Shown: positions 11,659-22,619, numbered from the stretch's first letter. The stretch is DNA of 64,000 nucleotides from Pterobdella sp. o SKG-2022 (GCA_964035795.1 OZ038324.1:1-64000), one strand, 5' to 3'. Translations and numbers: made by a program. The notes: generated by a model not told the origin, from the letters alone.

Positions 11659-14600
11659 TAAAGTGGTCTTGAAGACTTTATCAGTTTTATGCCACTATAA
11701 TAATATTCGTTTTTTGTTTGTTTGTTCAGTTTGTAGGCTCTACACTAGACACCAACATTCAACACCTGTCCTAAATAACAATAATATAAAATCTAATTAA
11801 ATTATACTGCTGTACATGCCTCAGTAACTGGGATTAACAGCAGTCGGATTATACTATTGATAATATTATAAAATAGGCCATTTTTTGGGAACAAATTTTT
11901 ATTGACTCCCGGTCCGAGCTAACGTCAAACTGGAAATTATCGAATTCAAGATCCACCGTTCCTATACTTGGGCAATTTGAATTTCCATTGTCAAAAAATA
12001 ATCATCCGTCAAACGATACTAGATTACCAGTTTGTTGATACTTACTACCGAAGTCTACAGATATCCAGGTTATAACAGAAAAGCAGTATCAATTTGGATA
12101 CGCTAAGTTTAGTGCAGTTTAACATCATGCCGAGAACCCTCAAAAACAAAAATACTCCCCTCTTCAAACTTCACGCCTCACAACTTACCAAACAGCTTTC
12201 CTCCTTATCCACTCACTACACCCCCTCACCACAATAAGAAGCTCACGACAGATAAAAAAACAATCGAATTTAACAACAAAAAAGTACACACAATACCAGA
12301 AGTTCATTCTCGCTGGAACAAATCTTCCATTAATAGTCACAAAAAGAGACAAGCTCAGTTTTATAGCCACGAGAAATCGCTAAGAGGGGAAAAGACAAAC
12401 CCAAAAAACCAGATTGAGACAAAGCAGAGAGCTAGGAAAGGCTGTAGGGAGAGGGCGACAACAGTATGGCACAAGATCTTCGGAGGAAAAACCCATCAAA
12501 TATTTCTGAATCTAAATCCCAGTATTTGAATTAAAGAATAAAACAAAGTGCGCGAAAAAACGCTAAAATGCGGCAACGACGAAGCTAGCTAAAGATTGGG
12601 CGGAATTCGACCCCACCATCTAGACAGCTCAACATCAAATGGTAATGAGTACGGAAGAGCAAAAATTGTTTTCACGACAGAGCTACCTGACAAGGTAGAA
12701 ATGACCAAATGAGTCAGTATTCCATCCAGTAGATGGTATTCGTCACTCAAAATAGAAATCAAAGCCATGGCATTTGCGCTGGAAGAAGTAGCTTATATTC
12801 CAAGGCTGGAAAAGGTAAGAATCGTATTCGAAAAAAAATCAGCTTTTAAGAGAATCCAGAGTAGCCTTCGTGCACAAGCGTAGAATGAAAAATGCATCAT
12901 AGAAAGCCTCCATTCATGCCACCGCAACAAATGCATTGAAGCTTTCTTAGTTTCAAAGCCATTGCAGAGTGGAGAAGGATCAGACCGATGCAGCAGCAAA
13001 AGAAGGGACGAAGTGTGAACAAAGCCATGTAAATATCTTGTACAACATGACAGGAACAACTATTCGGTGTTTCACGCGCAAGGTTCGTCAAAAAACCCAG
13101 ACTCAAGGCGAGCAGCTAAACAGAGATGAGAAGCTCCTGTGTTGGAGAGATCAAATAAGCATCAAAAAACTTCACAGTAGTCATCACCCAGTTCATCAAT
13201 ACTGGAAAAAAAATCGACCAAAAAGAGTCACCCCTATGCTGTGGGATGAGAAGAGACCGCTGAACACGTTCTTAAAAATTCCGGTTAGCCACTCATCGAC
13301 CAAAGGGACTCCCGTCACTGCAGACTACCTGGTGAAGAACCCAACATCTTAGCCACCCACAACAAAATTCTCAAATAAACAACTCCCAAAATATCACCCT
13401 AGATCTCCACACACGACACATACTAGCCAAACCATTATTCATCCTCTTTTTCTTCAACAAAATCTCACCATCATGCCCATTCTGCCACAACCACCCACAT
13501 AACACCCTTCACCTATTCACTTGCTCCAGAAGCAAAACCACAGTCCTGCGATTTACGGACCGAGTCTGTAAGAGTAGCTGATCTATTAGAAAAATGAAGG
13601 GTCTTGATAGGAACTTGAAAGGCACCCACTCAAACCTAGGATGCCTGGAATAAAGAAAAGCATGATGAAAACATCATGTAGAGTTTTCGTTGAATCGAAG
13701 TGATTTTTGCATAATGAGATGCCGGCCTAGAACCGCCTGAAGTCCATGCCCCATCCATAATTGCATCATCTTCGTTTTTAAATCTGAAACATAGCACTGG
13801 CTGAATCATGCGCACGCAAAAGTTGATTAGACTCCTGCAAAAACCCATGTAGGTCAAACAAGGCTTGACTCGAACTTTTATTGGACGAAAAAAGAAAGCT
13901 AGACAGGATTGTGCAAACCCCATTGATCGTTCTGAATGGGAAAACCGACTGAAAATAAGCCTTACATTTTGGAAAAAGAAAACGGGAAATAAAAAAGATT
14001 CGATTGATTGATCGAAACAACAGTAATAACTTTCCCATTTTCTGTTTTTTCTTGAACAAATCCAAAAACATTTTTATTTATAGGGTTTTTCAATTCAATT
14101 CAAAATCTTTGCAACTGAATTTTAAATCTTTGCATTTGCGCACCAAATCATTGCATTTGCTTACAAAATTTTTGCAATTGATTACCAAATTTCAAAAAAA
14201 AAAATTAAGTTTGATTATTCAAAAAATAAACGAAATTTTGTAAAATTTTATTTTTCAAGTTCAAAATAAATTTTTTAAATTGAAATAAAAAAACCGAAAA
14301 AAAAGTTTTTTTTGAGGTATATCTTGAGCTTCTCTCTGAAAAGTACCGAGTACCGTGTTCTTATATAGCATTCGCGGTGCCAAACACTCGTCCACGGAAC
14401 TCGTTTACGTATCTCACACTGAAAAAATTTCGAAAGGCTCAAAATTTGTTGTATACGTTTTGTGGACAGAAATATTTCTTGACTTATTCGAAGTTGCTTC
14501 GCTGACATCGTACTCATACTAACTAGGCAAATCAGCTTGCTTGGAAGGGATATTTTTCCTTCTCTTTTGGCGTTTCTATACTCTTCAGATGACAAGTCGC

Positions 14601-17600
14601 CAACAGAGGTTTTACATCATACATTTCCAGGCTAATCGTGGTCTTTTCCTTCCTCTACTACCCTTAATTACATGCCTGCTTCACACAATCATCATCACTC
14701 TTTTTTGCAACATGGCCCGACTATCAAAAACTTCCTTGCCTCACAACTTCAAAAATCGAATCAATTAAGCCCAACTTACCCATCAACTCTTTGTTACTCA
14801 CCCCATCAGCAAACTGAACATCCAACATCATAAGATTGTTAAAGTTGTAAAACAAGGGAGTTTGAGATGGCTTGGTCATGTTGTAAGAAAAAGGAGTGAT
14901 GATTGTGTTAAGCAGGCGTGGAGGTTTAAGGTTGAAAGTAGTAGAAAAAGGGAAAAGCTAAGCTTAGCTTAGAAAAGTATGGTGGAAAAGCTGTCATGGG
15001 CTTTGGTTAGTGTTTGAAGATGCTTCTGATAAGGAGAAGCGAAGAAGGTTAGGTCGTGGAAAGAAGTCAGTGACGCCTTACTATCCCTATCAATTTATTA
15101 GTCAGCATTATTGGTTAGCAACCGACATGCTCGGCTGTTTGCGAAATTTGATTTTCAAAGTTATTTTTTCTGCTTTATGGACACGGCCTGTTTTTTATTT
15201 TTATCCTAATTATTTTAGAATTTTATTATAAAAACTTTAGCCGAACTTTTTTCAAGTTTTCGTAATTTTTTTTCGTTTAGACGTTAGCGATATTTTAAAA
15301 ACTGTATACTCGTATTCATCTAATTAACTTATATTTATTTCAATATACTTTTTTACGTAAAATGTCATATTCTAGAGATTTTTTGTTAAGCCTATCCCAT
15401 AATACTAATCCTCCCTCACGTCAAGTGAAACACCGAGTTTTTTATTTAAACATTAGGAGTAATATATATAATAGTAATAGGTTAAATAAAAATACGAATA
15501 ACTACAATAAGAATTTTTAATATAATTGCAGGTCCAGCCAGAAAAAAGAAGGAAAATCTGAAAAAGAGTGGTTGAAAGGAAGGGCATCCTTTAGAAAAAA
15601 TTGCCACACAGTTAATGAAAGTCCTTTTCAAGTCGGATCTTTGAATGTTGGTTCAATGAGAAAAAGGGCTTCTGAAGTGGTGGAAACCATGTTGAGAAGG
15701 AGAGTCGATCTGTGTTTTTTATGAGATTCGTTGGAAGACCAACCTTGAACTTGATGCAGGCAGACTCTCGATATAAGTGTTTTGGGAATGATGAGGGCAC
15801 TTGTGGTGTAAAAATTTCACTGGCTGAAGTGGTGGGATGACATGTTTGAAGTGATTAGAGTCTCAGATAGAATCATTCTCATTCGAATGGTGGTTGGTTC
15901 AGTTGTGTTTGTTTTTGTGTGTTTATGCATCTCAAGCTAACCTTAGTGAGAGTGTAAAAAATCAATTCTATTATGCACTTCAATCCACCATAGCTAGAGT
16001 TTCCTCTTCGGAACAGCTAATCATAAGTGGAGACTGGAATGGCCATATAGGATCACACTACAGCTTTTGAGAATGTGCATGATGGACAGGAAACCATGAA
16101 GGTGAAAGACTGCTGAAATTTGCTGTTGCCAATGAGCTGGTGGTTGGTAACTCCTGGTTCAAGAAGAGATTTGAACGTCTGGTTATATACTCAAATTGAC
16201 TACACATTGTATAAGAGAAGTTTTAGAAAAACGGTCTGTAATGTGAAAGTCATTGTTGGGGATGAGTGTGCAACACAGCATAGACTAGTGGTCAATGACT
16301 TCAAGGTTTGCACTCATTCTCAACCCAAAAGGTTTGTTCCTCGTACAAAAGTTTGGAAACTAAGAGACTTTGGAAATCAAGTTGAATTTTGTAATTTTTT
16401 CAATGCATTAATCCAAGGAAATGAAACTGGTAAAACTTTGGATGAGCGTTGGAAATACCTGAAAAACAATTTGATTAATGCTACAAAACAGGTTTGTGGA
16501 GTCTCTGCAAAACATAGCTGGAAGAGGCAGACTTGGTGGTGGAATGACAAGGTGCAGCAAGCTGTCCCACAAACGAAAATGTTTAAGAGTATGGAAAGCA
16601 GGAGTAGACAGTGATACTTATCAGGCTGCTAAACGTGCTTCCAACCTTGCTGTGCACAGCCAAGTGATGCTGAGAAGATTGCGTTCAAACAAATCAATCC
16701 CAGATCTGTTGAGATATATCAACTGACTAAGCAAATGCGGCGAGAGAACCAGGACGTCATTGGGGATAAACCGGTGAAAAATAATTATGGCCAAATGTCT
16801 CTGGATGTCGAGTCAAAAAAAAATAAGCAAGGAGAGAGCATTATATGCACCTTCTCAATATGGAGTTTTCATGGAATCCAGGTGGTTTGCCCGAAGCCCA
16901 TTCCGTGGAAGGTCCCAGCGAACCTATCACTACAGCAATGGTTAGAAAGGCCATTAATAAGATGAGCCTTGGGAAAGCAGCGGGTCCTTCAGGCATTGTT
17001 GCTGAGATGCTCAAGGCCGCAGATTCAAGTGGTGCTAGTATGATTCGAGATCTCATTGAAGACATCATCTTTGAGAACCGTATACCGTCTGAGTGGCAAG
17101 AAAGTCACATAGTCAGTGTATATAAGGGTAAAGGTGATGCTTTAAACAGAGAAAAGAAAAAGTTCCCGGAGGTGGAAACAACTCCCATCGCGAGAAAATA
17201 AATCCCGTTATGTCTCTGATAAAAAAAAGCCAAGAGAGCTGTTGTTGAGGCAATGAAAAAAGAGGCGGTAAGAGATGGAGGAGATACGGAATGATAGAAA
17301 TGTCGTATTCCGTAGAATAAGAATGATGAAGAAAGAAGCAAGTGACTTAGCAGGTGATAATTGCCTTAGAGACAAAAATGGGAAGGCTGTATTTGCCGAA
17401 GATGGTCACAAGAGGGTGTGGAAAGGGCACATGGAGGCCATCATGAATGAGAAGAATCCGTGGGATGAAATGGTGAATGGAGAAGTGGTTGAAGGTCCCA
17501 TGGAACCATTTGCTGAATAAAGTGGAGAAAGCACTAGGAATTACGAAATGATAAGGCCAGTGAACCAACTGGAATTGTCAAGAAACATCTAGCTGCCTCT

Positions 17601-20600
17601 CCACATGAGAAGCAAGTTATATTGCAAATAGCAAATAAAATTTTCGATGGAAAGGATATGCCTCATGACTGGAGAACGAGTACAGTTGTTCCCATTTATA
17701 AGAAAGGTAGCGTTATGGACTGTGCGAGCTATCGAGGTGTAAAGCTTTTAGATCATGGTATGAAAAGGGTGGAAAGGTTGTTAGAGAAGAGGTTAAGAAG
17801 GTTAGTAAAAGTTGACCAAATGCTATTTGGTTTTATGCCTGGCACAGTGGACGCTTTTTATTTTTAGGAGAATGCAGGAAAGCTACCTTGAAAAAAATAG
17901 GAAGCTTTTTATCTGTTTTGTTGATTTGGAGAAGGCTTTTGATCGGGTGTCAAGGAAGGTGATTGAATCGACGCTGAGAAAGAAGTTGGTCCCGGAAAGG
18001 TTGGTTCAGGCAGTAATGTCGATGTACAAAGGAGCGAAAACACGGGTTCAGGTTGGAGGTGGACACTCGGAAAAATTTGATGTTGGTGTAGGTGTTCATC
18101 AAGGGTCGGTTCTCTCGCCGTTTTTGTTTTCAAGTGCTCGACATATTGTCTGAAGACGGAGGAAAAGGTGCTTTATATAAACTGCTTTATGCAAATAACT
18201 TGATCTTGATGGCAGAGACTAAGGAAGAACTGGAAGCACAATTCATCCGTTGGAAAGCCACTTTTAAAGGGAAAGGATTGAAGGTTAATTTTGGTAAGAC
18301 AAAAGTCATGGAGAGTGGTGGTGGTAGTGGGGTTGTTGGCTAAGATTGCTCCATGATGTGTGTGGTAAGAGGGCTAAAATCAATTGTGTGAGGTGCAAGA
18401 CATGTAAGAAGTGGGTTCATGCTCGGTGTGCTTGGGTAGAGAGTTTCTTGTAGGATGAATGGAAATTTTGAATGCAAGGTTTGTATGAATGGTTCAAATG
18501 AGGAATTTAAGGTTGTTTCAAATAGTTGTTTAAGTGAGTTGGAAAAGATAAATAATAATCTTCTTTAGCCAAAGTAAATACTGCAAATTATTTGAACACT
18601 ATAGCTAATTTTATTAAGTACAAAGCTTTTCGTTAACAAAGTAACATTATCAAGTACGTTAAAATTCAAAGACAATGAATTAAAAGATAAATAGTTATTG
18701 TTATCTGGAAGATAATATGAACGGTGGAGAAGGAAGTGAGCTAGATGTTACACGAAGGATAGGGCTGGGATGGAAGGCATTCAACAGTATTTCTATTATT
18801 TTATGTGGTAAGACACATGGAATATCAAAAGGCAAATTTATAGGACATGTGTGAGGCCTGTCATGACATATGGCTCACAAACTTGGGTGATAAAGTTCAT
18901 TGAAGAGTAGAAAAACGGATGCTTCGAATGATGTGTGGTGTACAGCTAGCTGATGGTGTAAGCACAAAAGAGTTGATGCTTAGATTGGGGTTGGTTAGTA
19001 CGATTGTTGATGTGGTGAGTCAAGGGAGTTTGAGATGACTGGGTCTTGTTGTAAGGAAAGGGGATGATGATTGTGTTAAGTAGACATAGAGGTTTGAGGT
19101 TGAAGGCAGTAGAGAAAGGAGAAGGCCAAGGTTAGCTTGGGAAAGTATGATGGAAAACCTTTGTCGTAGGCTTGGGGTAGGTTTCGAAGATGCCTATGAC
19201 AGGGTGAAATGGAGAGAGAGGGTTAGGGTTAGGTCATGGAAAGATATCAGTGACCTCTTGAAAAAAGAAAAGATGCCGACTATAATAAAATGATACTTTC
19301 AATTACCTTCATTGGCATTTGATTGAAGCTTTCTCCAAGTCCAAAAATCAGACAAAAATCTTAGTTTTATCAAAGAAGCTTGTTAAAGGGATATAAAAAT
19401 GAAGTTTTGATTCTCTTAAGAAACTTCAATAGACACATTGGTAAGAAAGTTGATGGCAAACGAAATCCTCGATGGTACAGATATGCTTTATGATTGGAGG
19501 ACAAGTACAGATGTTCCCGTTTATAAGAAAGGTAGCGTTATGGACTGCTAGCTATTGGGGTGTTACGCATTTATGGCATAGTATTAAAGGGGTAAAAAGG
19601 TTAAGAAGGATAAGCAGTTTACCAAATGCAACATGGTTTCATGTCTAGTAGAAGCACAGTAGATGCAATTTTTATTCCCAGAAGAATGCAAGAAAGTTAC
19701 ATTGAAAAGAATAGGAATGTATTCATTTGCTTTTTCATTTTGGAGAAAAGCCTTTGATTGTGTGCCAAGAAAAATAATTGAATAGGCGCTGAGAAAGAAG
19801 ATCCCAGAAAGGCTAGTTCATATGTTAATGTCTACTTACAAAAGAGCAAAAGCGCGGGTTCAGATTGGCGATGTTGGTGTATGTGTCCATCAAGGATACT
19901 CACCTGCCTCTTCAACAACTCAGTACTCTTCTAAAAGAACAAAAAGAAAGCACAGACATTCTTCAAATTTTTTGTTTATTTAAGAGCTGCTGGGAACTGA
20001 GTTGCCTTCCTCTATTTCCTTGCAATTCTGTTTTTTGGAATGCTTCAGTTTTTTTAGCTAGAAATGAAAGATTCTTCGACGTACTTGTCTAGAAGGAATC
20101 TCTTTATTACTAGAAAAACTTAATAAAAATTCTCTAGAGTAATTCATCATGAATTAAATTATATTAATTTGACCTAATTAAATTTTCCTAATCTAAAATA
20201 TATTAATTCACTACATGCTATCTTGTTACAAATATTGCTCGCTTAATAATGAAAAATCTACCGGAAAATAATAGTTTTAATTTATTGCATGAATATTAAA
20301 TAGAAAAAAAAAACAACACGTAATTTCAGCCAAAAACAGAATTAATCTTTCAAAGTTTATAAAATAACCGCATTCGCCGGATGCTAAAAGTAAACTTTTT
20401 TCATCAAATTAACTATGTAAAACATGCAACTATATAAACTAATATAATAGAAACAAACTTTATGGTTTATTGAGAAACTTAATACAGTATTTTACGTCAA
20501 CATATGAACTAATCATATGTCAGTCATGTTTAATGAAGCAAGAAAACTGGAGTGATAGAAATTATATTCTAACACAATTTTGTGACAAAATGAAAAACTT

Positions 20601-22221
20601 GCAAACTTTCTTTGACTTGATAAGGAAGACCAGGTAGTTTTGAAAAAACTATTTCCTTCTTATCAGCCCCTTGTATTCTTGTAATTTTTTCCTTCATTAT
20701 CTGTTAGTCAAGTTGCCATTTTAATATCATTCTGAGTTATACCATTATAAAGCAGTAACACTCAAAAAGCATTTGAACATTGATTTTACAATAATGAGAA
20801 TATATTTCAAAAAATTATTAACGTCAAAACAGAATAAAATTTTCAAAAAAACCATCAGAGATAAACAACACCCTCTGAAATAGTATCAAAAATATTTTCA
20901 TTCCAGCAGACCGATCACTCTTACCTATCTCACCATACCAGCCTACCCACTTTACCACACCACCTCGAGTATTTTATTATAGTTAGCCAGAGATTCCTCA
21001 ATATCTTCCACAAGGATTCCTCCTAAACCATATCTTCCGTGTTCATCTAATAATGCCTCTAAACTCTTCCTTCCCCTGCTCATCAATAGTATTTAGTTAA
21101 TATTTATTGGCCCAGTTATAAAATCCACTCTTAAATGATTTAAACCAACAAATTATCAAAATATCTTTTTAACGAGACATCATTTTTTTAATATTTAATT
21201 TTATATAATTACTCTACAATATGAAGAACTTTTTAAAAACACCTTTATTCAAGTTAGGTAAAATTTTTGATAAGTAAAACCTTATCACAATTCATTAGCA
21301 AAAATTTTGGATAAAATATTTTTATACAAAAATAGCATAAAAAATTTCATATGCTAATTTCGTTGAAAATCTTCTATGATAATTATTAATTATTTGGAAG
21401 TCATCTCCTTTTAAAATTATCGTGATAAAAAAAATTAGTATTTTATTCGATAATGGCTTGATGAATTTGAATTATCTTGAAGTGGTGGACCTGATTTTGT
21501 ATTCAGGCCTGTAAATGTATTTGTCATTGCCCACGCAATCTATCTTCAGATTGGTCTTCAAGGCCTGCATAATTAAAAAATCAATGATAAATTTAAAAAA
21601 ATATTTGAAAAAAAAACAACAATAAGAAAAAAATTAAATTATAATAAAACAACCAACATTGGCTTCAAGCCAGGCTTTGGTTCTAGGTTCAAGATCAGCA
21701 TGTTTCATTTCATCCAGTATCTCATCTAGTGTGAGTGCCTGAGTCTCTCTCTTTTGGTGTCTCAACTACATCATATGTAGTTGTTGTCTTAACTACATCA
21801 CATATTTAGCTTTTTCCTCACTATATCATATATTAATTTTTTCTCAATTCTATTATAATGAGTAAGTTATAAAAAGCCACCTTAAGATGTTTGACAATCT
21901 TGGAAAGAAGAAGAAAGTTGGCATTGAAACCAGATCCATGAGACCGATGAACATCTGAATCACAGAATAAATCATCAAATATTGCATTAAAAATATCTTA
22001 ATTTATAGTACTGAAATAAATATGAAGTATACAAGAGCGAAATTCTGAAAATGAATTAGAAATATTTTTGAACCTCTATGTGAGTCTGTTTTCGGTTTTT
22101 TCGACTTTGGTTTATCACTGTCTATATCACTAGATCTTTTCTTCGAAGACTCAACAATTCCAAGGGAAGAATTGGCATTTAATCTTTTTTTGAAAGTATC
22201 AAGTTGTTTGACCAAACTCAT
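9431..22221 (-). CDS. GTF2E2: General transcription factor IIE subunit 2 (TFIIE beta), eight exons
   Basis: Encodes the beta subunit of TFIIE, which with TFIIE alpha binds RNA polymerase II near the transcription bubble and recruits TFIIH. Exons (minus strand): 22221-22074, 21954-21881, 21765-21658, 21564-21491, 21075-20964, 20700-20607, 9765-9647, 9520-9431. Phases 1, 0, 0, 2, 0, 1, 0 match at every junction, giving 819 nt and 272 residues (human about 291). Residues 1-50 are a Ser/Lys-rich tail. Residues about 55-130 (FNANFLLLSKIVKHL, RHQ, LTLDEILDE) match the first winged helix. Residues about 135-200 (YGLGGILVEDIEESL, ADKKEIVF) match the second. Residues 208-227 (IWKTTSVDGLDENRIREHL) and the tail LHLSGVLHEYD match the conserved C-terminus. 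Start: first ATG of exon 1, with no upstream in-frame exon seen. Intron 6 (20606-9766) is 10.8 kb of LINE debris. All introns end in AG but donors are weak. Family assignment is from remembered TFIIE beta conservation. Confidence 0.9.
9539..9628. repeat. Imperfect CCA/CTCA-rich tetranucleotide tract
   Basis: About 90 bases of degenerate four-base units (ccac, ctca, atct, accc), pyrimidine-rich on the plus strand, filling most of intron 7 of GTF2E2. Read on the minus strand it is purine-rich. Confidence 0.6.
10010..10262 (+). mobile_element. RTE-like LINE endonuclease fragment
   Basis: Nucleotide similarity to 16,070-16,300 (the endonuclease region of the RTE-like copy starting at 15.6 kb), including the run gtggttggtaactcct, with many indels and stops. 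It ends where CR1-like sequence begins at about 10,262. Confidence 0.65.
10262..11725 (+). mobile_element. CR1-like LINE, 5'-truncated, inactive
   Basis: The plus frame at 10,324 reads KISLLVLLDLSFAFDLIDH, then GVPQDSIFGPLLFTLY and RYADDI, i.e. RT motifs with QGS changed to QDS. A TAA at 10,654 sits where Gln normally follows the YADD box. The frame resumes with AAWMKANQMKHNSSKTE. The C-terminal block (FGNRRFEVAAPILWNNLP, 11,185-11,475) is typical of CR1-like elements. The 3' UTR carries a (TA)n tract at about 11,625-11,656 and is shared with the copy at 33.7-34.3 kb, which fixes the 3' end near 11,725. Lies in the sense opposite to GTF2E2, inside its intron 6. Confidence 0.85.
11790..12050 (+). 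repeat. Dispersed repeat copy 1 (ctgctgtacatg family)
   Basis: This segment matches 44,340-44,605 in inverted orientation over roughly 250 bases, including tactgctgtacatg and gaattcaagatccgc/accg. A third partial copy of the first 65 bases lies at 57,415-57,480 (minus). No coding potential seen; it could be the untranslated end of a LINE. Confidence 0.7.
12120..13340 (+). mobile_element. Decayed RNase H-bearing (I-like) LINE 3' part
   Basis: At 12,755-12,880 the frame reads SSLKIEIKAMAFALEEV, then KVRIVFEKKSAFKRI, matching residue for residue the RNase H segment of the better copy at 53.2 kb (YQAEIKAVVKALQV, IVSDRQSVL). At 13,115-13,300 it reads LLCWRDQISIKKLHSSHHP, matching RRDQVTLGHFRSSHHP downstream of that RNase H. 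The catalytic Asp of the IVSD box is replaced. 12,120-12,600 is probably LINE-derived but unassigned. Confidence 0.7.
13340..13595 (+). mobile_element. Jockey-like LINE C-terminal fragment
   Basis: The frame reads NKISPSCPFCHNHPHNTLHL then FTCSRS, a C-x2-C...H...C cluster that matches CPLCHTHDIPHFFTC encoded on the minus strand at about 37.05-37.1 kb. It follows directly on the RNase H LINE fragment. Confidence 0.65.
13600..14590. other. Unassigned intronic stretch with a 21-bp repeat
   Basis: Minus-strand ORFs at 13,636-14,071 are open over about 95 codons, but I recognise no domain. At 14,097-14,180 there are four 21-base units sharing a ttgcaattg/ttgcatttg core, which read as a seven-codon repeat (KSLHLRT-like) in a short plus-strand ORF. 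The rest is AT-rich. Confidence 0.45.
14600..15085. mobile_element. Two RTE-like 3' ends in inverted, head-to-head arrangement
   Basis: Minus strand 14,835-14,600 reads VQFADGVSNKELMGKLGL, followed by SGHVAKKSDDDCVKQA. Plus strand 14,838-15,085 begins inside the equivalent region (aagggagtttgagatggctt) and continues to FEDASDKEKRRRLGRGKKSV, close to the end of the ORF. Both arms match the C-terminus of the RTE-like copy ending at 19.27 kb. The arms cover overlapping parts of the ORF, so this is an inverted duplication rather than a simple 5' inversion. Confidence 0.7.
15090..15600. other. AT-rich intronic spacer
   Basis: No coding or repeat match recognised; T-rich with short A/T runs. Confidence 0.4.
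15620..17145 (+). mobile_element. RTE-like LINE copy 1: endonuclease to start of RT, inactive
   Basis: Endonuclease motifs are readable despite breaks: GSLNVGSMRKRA, RRRVDLCFL (then a stop where the catalytic Glu block follows), LIISGDWNGHIGS, ATQHRLVVNDF. The linker WKRQTWWWNDKVQQA (16,520-16,570) and the RT entry LGKAAGPSGIVAEMLKAAD, then IPSEWQESHIVSVYKGKG (16,960-17,130) follow. The element then stops and a second copy begins, so the RT palm is missing. Confidence 0.8.
17150..19280 (+). mobile_element. RTE-like LINE copy 2: RT domain to C-terminus, inactive
   Basis: Starts upstream of the RT again (KKEAVR, then DLAGDNCLRDKNGKAVF), so it duplicates the region where copy 1 ends. RT motifs: DWRTSTVVPIYKKGSVMDCA (17,670-17,727), LFICFVDLEKAFDRVSRK (17,905-17,960), GVHQGSVLSPFLFS, then LLYANNLILMAET at the YADD box (YANN). 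A Cys-rich element CVRCKTCKKWVHARCA follows near 18,390, then RMLRMMCGVQLADGVSTKEL and a C-terminal WESMMENLCRRLGVGFEDAY ending near 19,270. Several stops and frameshifts. Sense is opposite to GTF2E2. Confidence 0.85.
19445..19910 (+). mobile_element. RTE-like LINE copy 3: RT fragment
   Basis: Close nucleotide match to 17,620-18,095 of copy 2 (e.g. YDWRTSTDVPVYKKGSVMDC). It is shortened by deletions and ends at the QGS box (CVHQGY). Confidence 0.75.
19940..20405 (-). repeat. Dispersed repeat, inverted copy of 6.05-6.48 kb
   Basis: The reverse complement aligns with 6,050-6,480 over more than 400 bases, sharing gtttacttttggcattcggc-like and ggtcaaattaatataattta blocks. Adjacent 20,440-20,515 shares taatagaaaca and attttacgtcaacat with 5,735-5,812. 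The two copies flank the 3' half of GTF2E2. Confidence 0.75.
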
Positions 22222-22252
22222 CTTGTATAAAAAATGTTATTCACAGAAACTC

Positions 22253-22614
22253 CTAGCGGTCTAAAAGCATAATTTTGAATGAGGCTAGGCGGTAGGAAAC
22301 CAATGGATTTTCATTATCCTGTGGTTCAAAATGTGCAGTCGATTGAAACACACAAGCCACAACCTCACAAAAACATATTTGATTGGTTGACAAAAATTCA
22401 CAAAATAAATAAAAAAATTTATTTATTTGAATATTATTAATCATTAAATAATATTTACATTAAAAATTTTGTTTAATAATAAAAATGAGTCAAGATTAAA
22501 CACTCAGAACGATGATTTATTGTAACATAGCTCATCCAGGAGTGTTATGCTTGCGGTAATATAGCTTACGAATTGAAACTCGCGGCGAGCAAAAAAGCTT
22601 GCAATATTTTCTTT

Positions 22615-22615
<1 letters not shown>
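22253..22615 (+). repeat. Foldback-type dispersed repeat, copy 1
   Basis: About 310 bases from attatcctgtggttcaaaa (near 22,315) to tgcaatattttctttg (about 22,615) recur almost identically at 35,125-35,440. The first 130 bases also form the arms of a palindrome at 32.69-32.99 kb. It lies just upstream of the GTF2E2 start codon, so it may overlap that gene's promoter. No protein-coding content seen. Confidence 0.8.

Positions 22616-22619
<4 letters not shown>

Noticed and set aside
13636..14071. Minus-strand ORFs as a host gene (DGAWTSGGSRP resembles some RNase H starts)
   Set aside because: One short resemblance only, no other RNase H motifs, and no conserved frame.
19970..20095. Terminal exon of TFIIE beta on the minus strand near 20,090 (frame ending LLNKQKI)
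   Set aside because: It lies in a dispersed repeat also found at 6.3 kb, does not resemble the TFIIE beta C-terminus, and the true last exons at 9.8-9.4 kb fit in phase and sequence.
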